Counted from the first letter of the stretch, positions 31,565 to 41,829 are shown. The stretch: DNA of 64,000 nt from Agapetus fuscipes (GCA_951799405.1 OX637332.1:7011001-7075000); one strand, 5' to 3'. Translations and numbers: made by a program. The notes: generated by a model not told the origin, from the sequence alone.

Positions 31565-31811
31565 CGCACGTTTAATAATAAAGAGAAATAACTCGAAAAT
31601 TGGCAAAATCGAGATTTTGTAATAAAACGCAAGAACAATGCGAGAAGAATGCGTAGAATGCAACAGCCGTTCAATTTGGACGAATATGACCGAGATACAA
31701 CATTGGCCGCCTTTTTCATCCCATACAAGTTGTACTGGGTGTCTGAACTTCAAACGCGTTTTCCCAACATTCATGTTTTTTGAGTTATTGCTCTTTATTA
31801 TTAAACGTGCG
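31565..31811. mobile_element. MITE family T, copy 2, 247 bp
   Basis: The termini are the same as at 24586, with the inverted match extending to about 35 bp ('gagaaataactcg' against 'gagttattgctc'). It is flanked by ACAT direct repeats (31561-31564 and 31812-31815). It is more complete than copy 1. Confidence 0.85.
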
Positions 31812-32208
31812 ACATGTTTAAAATGCATCATCTATTGAACGCATAAGTAGGTTATTGTTTCTGGTGGTATATCAGCTAGATATTCCAACGCGTCGTTTTC
31901 CCATGGATGTAGATAGTTATTTGCCAACAAACACAGCTCATTGGTGAAGAGTTCTAAAATAAATCAACTTTGTTCCATTACTTGGACACGACGCATTTTT
32001 AAAAGAGTACAGAACTTGCCGAGTTAATAGTAGCAGCGTTTATTACTGATTAGACTGATCAATTTTTCATAGAAACATTGAACCAACTTTAATAATTTGA
32101 TATGTCTTAAAGCTTCATTATTTTTTTCATGAAAAGTATATTCTAGAGAAAGATACACAATGAATCAAAAAATAAATCTGAAATATGTGGGTTCACATTC
32201 AGCTAAAA
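31812..32208. other. Non-coding sequence
   Basis: No recognised feature. Confidence 0.4.
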
Positions 32209-32365
32209 GTGTAAGGGTTGGTGTATTGATATTGTGAAGATTTATATTAAATTAAGAATGTAAAAAAAAAAGTTTTTCTTTATGAGTTGATCAAGAGAAC
32301 AACCGATAATGGTGTGAAAGCACCGAATGATCTCGAGGAAATAAATCAACTCGTGACGAAAAACG
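32209..32365 (+). mobile_element. Penelope-type foldback unit F2
   Basis: The boundary block 'taagggttggtgtattgata' is followed by short inverted arms 'gagttgat' (32284) and 'atcaactc' (32345). These enclose hammerhead-like motif H3 on the plus strand. Confidence 0.5.
32295..32338 (+). ncRNA. Hammerhead-like motif H3, diverged
   Basis: A core-like CCGAUAA is followed by stem II GGUG/CACC (four pairs, loop UGAAAG), GAA, and a CUC triplet before GAGG. Stem II is perfect, but the C3/U4 positions and stem I are poor, so it is probably inactive. It is recognised by alignment with H6. Confidence 0.4.
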
Positions 32366-32402
32366 ATGTTTTTTAATTTTTTCTACATAAAAAATTAAGC
32401 TG

Positions 32403-32943
32403 TTGAATCAGATTGCATTAAAAACAATTGAAAGTTTACTTTTATCTCACGTGACCCGGGTGTACAAAAGAGCAATAAGCTGTATAATATCATCTGCACA
32501 TTGGAAATCGAATGTTTGGTTTATGATTCCGGCTCAAGCAAATGTTTTGAATGTGACAGACAAAACAAGCTTGTTGACTAGCCGAGTCACAGTGCGGATG
32601 TATAATTTTGCGCTAGCGGCAGTTGATTTCGAGTTGGATTTGAGTTTGTACTGAGTGTAAGCTAATCCCCGGAGCCGTCCAGCTCTCGGGGCTGGTTACG
32701 CTCTTTGTTTGCCGAGGGATTAGCATTATTATTATAGTACACCGCAACCACCTAACATTGTTGGCGAATCTGCGTAAGACCAGACGCATACGTCAGGACC
32801 TACGCCCCCGTGTACAACACTTTACTCAACAATAGCGTTTTACAAAAAAATGTACGTAAATGCAAAAACCTCCTCTATTGAGGTTCAAGCTTCAAATAAA
32901 TTTTAGTTAAGTTTAAACGTTGCTGGTTTTTGAACTGTAATAA
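32403..32943. other. Non-coding; retroelement-like 3' hairpin at 32659-32729
   Basis: 'gctaatcccc' and 'gagggattagc' form an inverted pair around a GC-rich loop followed by an (ATT)n-like run. It resembles the 3' end of an unidentified retroelement. Confidence 0.35.
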
Positions 32944-33060
32944 TTATGCTGGAGTGATGTTTTCCGGGTTCTGTTGCCGTGGTCTATTGGAGCTGGAGCT
33001 TCCAAACGTTTCGCCCTTTTTTACGATGGGCTTCTTTAGCGTGATGTATGATGATGATAA
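32944..33060 (-). mobile_element. Penelope-type (family 2) terminal repeat with hammerhead-like core
   Basis: On the minus strand: CUAAAGAA, stem II GCCC/GGGC, GAAACG, then 'gctccagctccaatagacc', 'acggcaacagaacccgg' and 'aaaacatcactccagc'. The last part reappears on the plus strand at 33292-33320, which makes a foldback. The order core, GAAACG, conserved 3' block matches Penelope-type termini. Confidence 0.5.
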
Positions 33061-33284
33061 TGATCTTGATGAGAACTGTGATGCAAGTGTGTGTAGGTAA
33101 ACTCGGGGTTTATATGTAGAAACTAAACACACTTTGCATACGAGTTTGTGGGCTTAGCAGCGACATCTGTGTACTTTTCGCATGCGAAACTATGGGGTAT
33201 ATCAGCAAACCATCTTGCTTCTCCAAGTATGTGTTGGTCGTTTCAAAGCACCATCTATGAATTGCATTGCCAAAATTTGAATAT

Positions 33285-33338
33285 CCCGGCCCCGGAAAAC
33301 ATCAACTCCAGCATCATCAGCCGGTCGTGTAAGCCTTA
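33285..33338 (+). mobile_element. Inverted arm of the family 2 Penelope-type unit
   Basis: 'cccggaaaacatcaactcc' and 'catcatcagccggtcgtg' match the 25316 copy and the reverse of 32944-32975. Confidence 0.45.
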
Positions 33339-33747
33339 AACTCTTCTGTAATAATTATGTTTTTGTTCAAATGTAAAGCATGTATGAATTACTGTTTGTT
33401 GGCTCAATAAATAAAAAAAATATGATACTTGGAGTATGGCTCCATATCATGAATTCAGTAAATGAATTCTTGAACTCAAGCCCGCTTTTTTATAATCGTT
33501 GAATTTTTAAACCAGCTTAGAGTCAATTTCGTAATACAAAAAACACTCATCATAATGTATGAGTAAATCTGTACAAACTTTAAGTTAAGATTTTTGGTTT
33601 ATTGTATTTATGTCACTTCATTTGTATATTATTTTAGGTCTGACTAACACTTAGAATGATTTTATTTTATGCGTTTGATGACTTGCGAAAATATTCTAGG
33701 CACTGAGAAAAGTAGGATTATTGAATATGGGGAAAAATAATCCATAA

Positions 33748-33993
33748 TTTATTATCTAAGTTGCAAAAATGTATTGGCATTTAAAACTCATATTTAAGAC
33801 ACGCCCACAAGCAGGCATGTATAATTTTGCGATTACACATACTGTATGTGTACATACAATATTACCCAAACCTTACACAAACATAAACTTTGCAACTCCT
33901 GCCGTCTTTCCTTGAAACCTGGGTGGCATTGGGAAAAGTGAACCAAGCTTTTACAGCATGGAAGGTTAGCTTCATACACTATTAGTCAAGGGA
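33748..33993 (-). repeat. Family M repeat, minus strand, diverged
   Basis: 'atctaagttgcaaaaatg' to 'ctattagtcaaggga'. It is immediately followed by another copy in the same orientation. Confidence 0.8.
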
Positions 33994-33994
33994 C

Positions 33995-34251
33995 TAATCT
34001 AAATTTAAATCTAAGCTGCAAAGATATGTATCATTTGAGATTCATATTAAATGCATTCCCACAAGCAGACATGCATAATTTTGCACTTACATATGCCGCA
34101 TGTGGACCTACAATATAAAAAAAAACAATCTCAAATGAACATAAGCCCTGCAACTCTTGCCGACCTTCCCTGAAGCAGGGGTGACATTGGCAAAGTGAAC
34201 CATTTTTTACAGTATGGGTTGTCAGCCGCATACCAACCTATCAGTCAAGGA
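33995..34251 (-). repeat. Family M repeat, minus strand, full-length, subfamily B
   Basis: 'atctaagctgcaaagatatg' to 'cctatcagtcaagga'. It is tandem with the previous copy. Confidence 0.85.
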
Positions 34252-34765
34252 CAGATACTAGTGATAGAAAGACTGATAGTGATAAAATATATTTATGTGT
34301 ATTATAACGTAAAAGCAAATACGAGTAAAGTGACTTTTTTAATGTTTGTTTTTGAACGAGACTTCACCGTTTGATAAATGACAAGTTTGATAACTATTTC
34401 TTGTGAAAATTGTAGCCCGTACTTGAAGCAGCATAATACGAATGAGCGCATTAATAATATAGCTTGTTAAAAAGATGATTATCTGTGAAATGTAGGCATG
34501 GGCACTTAATTTCGGCGCGTTTGTGTGGGCCGGATCCGAAGGTAAAAGCTATTATCGATGTCAATCAAAGTAATATCTATCGGCGCTATTGTGTCACTAA
34601 TGAGAGCCCTCCAACAACTCGGGAAATAAAGAAAAAAAAAGACAAAAGTGGGCTGGCTTTGTAAAGAAAAAATCGTTTGTTTATCAAAAAAGGAATCGTT
34701 GTGTAAATGTAGCGACGTTTTTTTTTCTTTCTTTTAATTGTGATGGTTTTATTGAGCTGGAGGCA
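34252..34765. other. Non-coding sequence
   Basis: No recognised feature. Confidence 0.4.
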
Positions 34766-35180
34766 TATCGACGGTTAAAAGGCAGTAGAGTATAAGCGAC
34801 ATAAACTAAATTGTTCAGGAGAGCAGTTTAAAGTTTGAGATTGCAGAAAAATGGCATGACAGTTTTATTTTTTATCATATCTTTAAAATCACAGCTATAA
34901 AATAAAATAAAAATAAAGGAATTTATTGGCATTCCTATTAATGTGGTTGTACGATTTTTTTATGTCACAAGCGCCTTTAGGTCAAAAAAGGCCAAAATCT
35001 TGTCGGCTACACCAAAACCATACTTCGAAAACGCAGTTGTTTGCTGTGGCATAAACAACACAAAAATCATCGTAAAGTTAGGAGAGTTAGCGCATTAGAA
35101 AGAGCGGAAAATTTCAAATAAGATAGCATTCATAACTCATTTTTGACCAAAATGTCGCTTATGCCCTTTAACCGTCTATA
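34766..35180 (+). mobile_element. TIR element family Z, copy A, about 410 bp
   Basis: The left end 'tatcgacggttaaaagg' with 'tataagcgaca' is inverted at the right as 'tgtcgcttatgccctttaac' plus 'cgtc'. The interior matches the right part of 48854-49439 in reverse ('ttgttcaggagagcagttta', 'ttcgaaaacgcagttgtttg'). It is non-coding. An AT-dinucleotide run abuts the right end and hides any target duplication. Confidence 0.75.
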
Positions 35181-35329
35181 TATATATATATATACATATA
35201 TTTGAAACAAATTCGTAAAACATTTTTTCCTTAAATTTATTACACACTTAATTAAATTGTTGCTACGCTATACCTCACCAAAAAGAGGCTAAGCTCTTGT
35301 GTGTGGTGAGGGGTAGAAATATTATATAT

Positions 35330-35643
35330 CAGTCTGGTCAATAGCTCAGTTGGTAGAGTGCCTGCATTCTACGTCGAGAGCTCGGGTTCGAATTCCCTCA
35401 GTGGGTTTCAGAAATGATTTCCCGTTTCAGCGTTTTTTTTATTCCAAAATAAATACTGGCAAGGTTTACTAAGCCTTCACAAGGAATAAGTACCAGCATT
35501 TTCGGGAGCTGGGAAACTCCTATTTCGAGCGTACGGCCGTCTTTTTACCTGTAAAAGTAATTAGGTTCCACTCGTCACATGCGAAGACTTCGAGGAAAAC
35601 GCGGCGAGAAGGTACACAATATGTGTAGCTTAGTCACGTCACG
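35330..35643 (+). mobile_element. SINE1, full-length, plus strand
   Basis: Box A 'tagctcagttggtagagtgc' and box B 'gggttcgaattccc' are almost canonical. The body 'ggcaaggtttactaagcc' and the 3' 'tgtgtagcttagtcacgt' are complete. It is a tRNA-like SINE rather than a tRNA gene, because the acceptor stem does not close and the SINE body follows. Confidence 0.88.
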
Positions 35644-35977
35644 TTACGAAACCCATTTATGAGAGGCATATACGGCATGGACTGTTCTGTAGTCTGGTGA
35701 TAAACGCTATCACTGCTATATTAACAAAGCATTTGATCAATGACTGATTTAAGTACCTATCATTGTTGTTTTTGTACAGAAAACTCAGTGCAATCTGCGG
35801 ATGAGCCATGGCTTTGCTGTTGGAGAATAAAACAGTATGGAAGGTTAAGCCTTCGATTTTCAGAGGAGCATAGCAAAATTATCCTTTTTTTGTTTAAATG
35901 TAATCTAGGGTGGGTTAATAAAATTATTTGGTTGTACAAAATAAATCCATCCAACCGAATAATACTTTTCTTGATTG

Positions 35978-36054
35978 CGTTTGGCATGCATTAAATATAA
36001 GCTTTAAATATCAATATATTATACATTGGCCATTTAGGTTAATAGATTATAGAT
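35978..36054 (+). repeat. Family M repeat, 3' terminal fragment
   Basis: 'ggcatgcattaaatataag' to 'aggttaatagattatagata'. Confidence 0.5.
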
Positions 36055-36115
36055 ACCTCAAGAGCTCTCTGCAAAGCATTTTTGTCGCCATAGAAAACGC
36101 CAATTACTCAAGCAA
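36055..36115 (-). mobile_element. SINE2 internal fragment, minus strand
   Basis: 'acctcaagagctctctgc' to 'aacgccaattactcaagcaa' matches the SINE2 body. Confidence 0.6.
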
Positions 36116-36783
36116 GCTATTGTCTATTCCATAAAGTTATACGAAATAAACCGATATTATTTTTTCCTCTGACTCACAGATTTTTTTCTTTGAATTTCAC
36201 TAATATTTTTAATAAAAATATAATTCTTGTTGCATTTTTTGTGCTTTGAACTAAGGTCTCTGCATACAAGTAATCGAGATGGAAGTTAGTAAAAGTATTC
36301 ACACTCTTAATAGTATAAAGTTCAGGTCTACTTAGGGATGCCATCACTATCTGGGATTTCGTCGGGACACTGGTAGGAGGGTTTAGAAACATGTTATTTT
36401 TTGTTATTACTTTTTATTTAGAACACAATGTCATAGCAATTGTGCGGGAGATATGTCTGTTGTAGCATTTTTTTTTTGGTATATTTATTCATTTTGCTGG
36501 GTTATTAAATTAGCAGTCATTTAATTCAGATTTTTTTGATTGTCGATAATTATGCTTGTTATCAACATGGAAGTTTTATTCTGATCTAAGGTTTATATTT
36601 TTTATCAAATAAAGCTAATGTTGACCAAAGAAACATAAAGTGACTTTAACTCGTCGCTCTCCTGCAAAATTTTGAAATTATTTAAGATTTTTGGATTTTT
36701 CTTTTATAAATTCTACAGCTTAAGATTATCTGGACTGTAAAAATTAATCACAATTCATTTTCATTTTTGCGTCAAAAGTATTC
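36116..36783. other. AT-rich non-coding sequence
   Basis: No recognised feature. Confidence 0.4.
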
Positions 36784-36900
36784 TAAAGTTTAAGGGTTTT
36801 TGTATTGACATTGTGAAGATATATTTTAAATAAATATTATAAAATTTCTTCGTGCGCTTTTGAAGTTCTTACACCATTATCAAGAAAACAACTCAAGTAT
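36784..36900 (-). mobile_element. Penelope-type foldback unit F3, decayed
   Basis: The boundary block 'taagggtttttgtattgaca' is followed, on the minus strand, by the hammerhead-like remnant UUGAUAAU, GGUGU...GCAC, GAA at 36846-36885. It has no convincing NUH or stem I. It is assigned by similarity to F2 and F4. Confidence 0.4.
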
Positions 36901-37527
36901 TGTAGTGAGTGGTGCTGAAACCAATAATGCCCATAACAGACACGGTCCTGTTATAGCAAGACGGATGGCAGCCCTATGCCTACTTCATCACGTTAAAAGC
37001 CTTATATTATGATCGTAAGCGCATTACGGGTAGCCGTATATGATATGTATACATATGCATGTATGATAATGTTATAATGTATTTACCTACATTATGATAT
37101 TATAAATGTATGAGCCAAACGTGATTAGATTCACTAGTACATTTAGGCGCACCTTCATATTGCTCACTGATAGCTAATAACTTTCATATTACTTCTAATG
37201 CCTGCGGACCTAAGACATACTCGTAGTTTCATCTAGATTCTAGAACATAATTTTCTTCATGATTTTTTTATGTTTAGTGATTAGATCAACTTTCAAAGAT
37301 AATTTTATGAATTTTAGTATTACTTGTTGCTAATAGTATTTCTAATATTATTAGTAACAGATATAATTGTTATATTGGTTTGATCTAAATCGGCCTCTAA
37401 AAATATGCTCTGATTTTCAATCGTTGGAAATTTTTATTCTGGGTCTTGACTATGTTGTATTGTTTTTTAATGCAAGAGGTCAGAAGTTAATAATTACGCT
37501 TAAAATATTGAAATATAAATTAAGATT
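36901..37527. other. AT-rich non-coding sequence
   Basis: No recognised feature. Confidence 0.4.
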
Positions 37528-37800
37528 TTGTAGGGTTTGTGTATTCACACAGTGAAAATTCATTTTATTAAAATTTTTTTTTTTCTAAAACGTAGTTTTA
37601 TTTTCACAATAATATTTTATACCTCTTGTATCTATAGCTATTTATTTAAATTTATGTCATTTTGATCTATGGTTTTTTCTTAATAATTTTAATTTGACAT
37701 ATATCACTCTTGATAAATGACCTTAGTATTGAAGGTCGAAAGTGCTCGAGGTATAAAATATTATTGTGAAAATAAAACTACGTTTTAGAAAAAAAAAATT
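37528..37800 (+). mobile_element. Penelope-type foldback unit F4 with perfect 45-bp arms
   Basis: The boundary block 'agggtttgtgtattcacac' is followed by inverted arms at 37581-37625 and 37748-37792. These are identical over 45 bp as reverse complements, so the unit is young. The 122-bp loop contains hammerhead-like motif H6 at its right edge, and its predicted cleavage site falls exactly at the start of the right arm. There is no ORF. Confidence 0.7.
37705..37752 (+). ncRNA. Hammerhead-like ribozyme motif H6
   Basis: Stem I strand CUC, core UUGAUAA, stem II GACC/GGUC (loop of 11), GAAA, GUG, then the CUC cleavage triplet and stem I complement GAG. Relative to the canonical CUGANGA, positions 3 and 8 are U and A instead of C and G, which keeps a Watson-Crick pair. 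The cut would fall at the left end of the 45-bp right arm. Confidence 0.55.
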
Positions 37801-38680
37801 TTTTTTTAAATAAATTAAGATTTTAAAACATTTTGTAAATAAAAATAGTCTCATCATTGTCCTAGTAAATGGAGATCCTATTTATTATTTACGAAGCATG
37901 AACGAAATACTTCTACAATATTATCAATTATGAGACGAAAACAAAAAAAAAATACTGAAACTGCAGAATTTTAAATATTTTTCAGACACTAAAAGTGAGT
38001 TGAGACGTAAGCGTTCACTAAGACGTAACGAACTGTCATTTTTTTCTTATTTTCTGTTTTCGAAATTGCCTTTTCCTCGCGAAATTTGCGGCGTGAAAAT
38101 ATTCACCAGACATTATAAATTATTTTTTGCAGGGAAAAAAAAGTGTTTTTTCGCTGGAAAACCAATTTATGGCAACATCACGACCTTTGGCTCTTTTTCA
38201 CACAATGACAGAATAATGAGAGGCATTGCCGGCGCCCAACATTTGTCACCTAGCTTGCTCGGAGCGGGGGCGTTCGGCCAATATCGGCGCGAAGTGTAGC
38301 CGGCCCAGAGTGCAACCGGGAATAATGGAAAAGCCTTTTGTGAAAGAAAGCCTGAGAGAGAGGCTCTGATGTGCGGCTGGAGGCTTGACACTAAAAACTC
38401 ACTTAGTGCCGTTCTGCTGCTTGATGATTATATTTTTTTGCGACGCAGAGTTTCACGGAGTTTTCAGTTTGACAATCCGAAATGCTAAAACAGTGTTTCA
38501 ATATGAGAAGGATTTCCAAAATCTTTATTTTTTGTTTTTTTATTTTTTATTAATGTTTATAAAGATTATTGTGTAATGATCTCATTTGAATAAAACAGCT
38601 AAAATGTATTCAAATACCTAAATTGATAAAATCTGCATCACACCATGAACTTGGTCAAATAAAAAAAAAACCTTCGGCTA
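37801..38680. other. Non-coding; unique GC-richer block at 38020-38400
   Basis: Positions 38020-38400 are repeat-free by eye and richer in G and C ('ggcgcgaagtgtagccggcc'). They are a possible conserved non-coding or enhancer block. The rest is AT-rich with nothing seen. Confidence 0.3.
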
Positions 38681-38938
38681 TCTACATCTAAATCTAAGCT
38701 GCAAAGATAAGTATCATTTGAGATTCATATAAAATGCATTCCCACAAGCAGATACACAATATAATTTCGCGCTCACACATGTCGCATGTGGACTTACAGT
38801 ATAAAAAATTCAATCTCAAATTAACATAAGCCCTGCAACTCTTGCCGGCCTTCCCTAAAACAGGGGTGACATTGGCAAAGTGAACCATTTCTTACAGTAT
38901 GGGTGGTCAACCTCATACCAACATATAAGTCAAGGAAT
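38681..38938 (-). repeat. Family M repeat, minus strand, full-length, subfamily B
   Basis: 'tctacatctaaatctaagct' to 'catataagtcaaggaat'. Confidence 0.88.
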
Positions 38939-39343
38939 CCAATGTAATTAGCTAGTAGGAACTATAGTAATTAAAAAATGGATTCCCGATAATTAGGGAT
39001 TTTTTAGAAGTTAACAGCACTGTGAAACACATGCAGTTAAAGTTTAGGTATACAAAATGCAGATCGTAGCGCTTTATTGTCGTTTCAAACTAACAACTCA
39101 ATTTTGTTTCGAGGTTAGAACTCTCAGTGTTGCTTCTAGCCTGACCAAATGATATCTTATTTTTTACTTACGTTCGAGTTCATTTTTATGAAACTCAATT
39201 TTATATACAACAAAAATCATATCGACTCCAACTGTTTTTGAATTTGATTGATTTGGAATCTTTCGTTTAACAATACTATAGATTACATATTAAACAATAA
39301 AGGTACCATCAGTTTTTTTTAATGCTGATTATATTGATAAGAT

Positions 39344-39908
39344 GGTCTTGTCTTGTCTTGTATCCTGCCGCCATTCCTCTAGGGGTGGCCGGTACCTCCA
39401 CACAAGTGGTGCTTCCACTTGACTGTGTCCTTGCATACTTCTTTCATCTCATCTACTTTCATGCACGCTCTTCTCTTGTCTCTACTCTGTAGATTCCATT
39501 CATTCGCAATCTCACTTATCTGATCAATCCATTATTTTTCTAGGTCTTCCCCTTGCACGCTTACCTATTACATTCCTTTTGTACACTTTTTTGTCAGTCG
39601 GCCTTCATTCATCCTTTCAATATGTCCAAACCATCGCATCACACTTCTTTGAACTTTCACTTTCACGCTTTATTTTACTCCACATTCATTCAGAACGCAT
39701 AACCCATGCGTTTCTCGCTCTATCTTTCAATGTTTTTTTTCTGTCATACTTCTCAAATGAGCTATTTCTACGGTGCATACCTGATTTACTTCTCTTTCAT
39801 TCACCGTCCACGACTCGCTTCCATACATCAGGGTTGGCCACAATATACAATTGTGTACCGCCATCTTAGGGATTATTTTATTCATAGTAGTGACGCTTAT
39901 ACTTAGCA
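39344..39908 (-). pseudogene. LINE P, C-terminal fragment, frameshifted
   Basis: The minus strand begins with a frame containing LWPTLMYGSESWTVNERE, the LxYGSExW block that follows the RT in RTE-like LINEs. It then shifts frame and ends in the same 3' UTR as 26729 ('ggtaccggccacccctagag') with an (ACAAG)n tail. It is longer in the N-terminal direction than the 26.7-kb copy but more decayed. Confidence 0.7.
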
Positions 39909-40313
39909 CTGAAAAAAAAACAATAAATGTGCTGTAATATTGATGATTTATTTGGAACTACAATCAATATGAAAAGACAATTTACTCTTGTCAGTTTCTG
40001 TTGGGCATTAAATCAGTTAAAATTTTCTGCTGTATTATAAAAACAACAAGAAACGGATTTCCATCTGCGGTTGAATATTCGTACAATGCGGAATAGTTGG
40101 CCCGGCTCCATAATTTCAGAAGTGGATATTTTCTATGAATATTTATGGGAATATGCTATCTCCGAAATGACAGAACACAATAAATTACATTGTTGCTTTT
40201 GTTGGAAAATGCTTAGGTAATGTTATTATTCATAAAATATATCTTTCGGTCCTTTTACGAATAATATGTATATTTTACGTAAATATTCACTACTAGCTAA
40301 CTATTCCTCGACT
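39909..40313. other. AT-rich non-coding sequence
   Basis: No recognised feature. Confidence 0.4.
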
Positions 40314-40603
40314 GTCCGGTCGATAGCTCAGTTGGTAGAGTGCTTGCATTCCATGCCGTGAGCTCGGGTTCGAATCCCACCGAGGGTGTCAGAAATGATT
40401 TCTCGTTTCGGTGTTTATTTCAAACCCCGAAATAAAATACCGGCAAGGTTTACTCAGCCTTCACAAGAAATGAGTACCAGCCCTCTCGGGAGCTGGGAAA
40501 CCCCCACTTCAACTGAAGTGGTTGGCGTAAGCGCCACATGCGACCCCTTCGGGTATAACGCGGCAAGAAGTTACACTACATGTGTAGCTTAGTTGCGTTT
40601 TAG
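40314..40603 (+). mobile_element. SINE1, full-length, best-preserved copy
   Basis: Head 'gtcgatagctcagttggtag' and 'cgggttcgaatcccaccg'. Body and 3' end as in the other copies. It directly abuts a family M copy. Confidence 0.9.
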
Positions 40604-40605
40604 TT

Positions 40606-40856
40606 GAGTTTATAGGTTGGTATGAGGTTGACCACCCATACTGTAAAAAATGGTTCACTTTGCCAATGTCACCTCTATTTCAGGGAGGGCCGGCAAGAGT
40701 TGCAGGGCTTATGTTCATTTGAGATTGGGTTTTATATATTGTAGGTCCACATGCGGCATGTGTGAGCGCGAAATTATGCGTGTCTGCTTGTGGGAATGCA
40801 TTTAATATGAATTTCAAATGATACACATCTTTGCAGCTTAGATTTAGATGTAGATG
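40606..40856 (+). repeat. Family M repeat, full-length, subfamily B
   Basis: 'tataggttggtatgaggttg' to 'ttgcagcttagatttagat'. A good reference copy for subfamily B. Confidence 0.9.
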
Positions 40857-40875
40857 GGTGACATCACATTCATGA

Positions 40876-40923
40876 TTAGGAGGGCCCTTGAGGTGTGACA
40901 TACACAAAAACGGCGCTCTTTGG
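40876..40923 (+). mobile_element. SINE2 fragment
   Basis: 'gggcccttgaggtgtgacat' to 'aaaaacggcgctc'. Confidence 0.6.
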
Positions 40924-41359
40924 TCATGTATTAATTTTTAATTAAATAAATTATCCTCATATATATATATATATCACATGGCCGAGGGATATTTTGAATG
41001 TTGGAACGTCATTATGTGAAAATTTCTTATTAAGTACTATTCTTATTTCTTATTAAGTACTATCTTTAATACTAAAGTGTAGATTTATTATCTGTTCAAT
41101 TAATGGTCAAATCAGAAACAATAACAGTTATGATTGAAACATCATAGTTTGAAGCAAATTGACTTGCTTGTGTGCAGCATTTGTAATCAAAGTTAAAAGT
41201 AGGGATATTATGGATATGAATCTTTGGATACGGATATTGGAGCACTTAGTTTGGATTATAAAACATAAATTGTTTCAGAGTTATTCACAACACATATAAT
41301 CTATAACTGATCCATAAATCATCGTTTTGTTTATGGAAAATTAACTGTAGGTGGCGGTT
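40924..41359. other. Non-coding sequence with short direct repeats
   Basis: 'ttcttattaagtactat' occurs twice near 41024 and 41047, and a (TA)n run lies near 40960. Nothing else seen. Confidence 0.4.
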
Positions 41360-41441
41360 GAGCTTATAGGCTGGTATGAGGCTGATCACCCATACTGTAA
41401 AAAATGGTTCATCTTTCCAATGTCACCTCTGTTTCGGGAAA
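41360..41441 (+). repeat. Family M repeat, 5' fragment
   Basis: 'agcttataggctggtatgag' to 'cacctctgtttcggga'. It is followed by a 40-bp inverted family M piece (41449-41485) and a 3' terminal piece (41486-41522). Confidence 0.8.
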
Positions 41442-41525
41442 CACAAAATTTGCAACTTCTACCGCCTTTCCCTGAAACCGAGGTCTATAATTTATAATCC
41501 AAGTTGCAAAGATATATTGCATTTA

Positions 41526-41780
41526 TCTAAATCCAAATCTAAGCTGCAAGGATACGTATCATTTGAGATTAATATTAAATGCATTCCCACAAGCAGACAC
41601 GCATAATTTCGCGCTCACACATGCCGCATGTGGACCTACAATATAAAAACCCAATTCTCAAATGGACATAAGCCCTGCAACTTTTGCCGACCTTCCTTGA
41701 AACAGGGGTGACATTGGCAAAGTGAACTATTTTTTACAGTATGGGTGGTCAGCCTCATACCAACCTATAAGTCAAGGAAT
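41526..41780 (-). repeat. Family M repeat, minus strand, full-length, subfamily B
   Basis: 'ctaaatccaaatctaagctg' to 'cctataagtcaaggaat'. Confidence 0.88.
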
Positions 41781-41829
41781 TTTAAGTTTTTTTTAAGTTA
41801 ATTTAAAAAAAATTTCATCAAAGTTTTAT

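Noticed and set aside
24540..31831. Similar small proteins encoded by 24540-24825 and 31480-31831
   Set aside because: Both frames lie antisense in MITE family T. The similarity is that of the MITE DNA, and the frames are not conserved as coding sequence.
32659..32729. Rho-independent-like hairpin 'gctaatcccc...gagggattagc'
   Set aside because: A bacterial terminator makes no sense here. It is better read as the 3' end of an unidentified retroelement.
35330..35420. tRNA gene suggested by 'tagctcagttggtagagtgc' and 'ggttcgaattccc'
   Set aside because: The acceptor arm does not close, and the same head is followed by the same 230-bp body at 6835 and 40314, so it is a SINE.
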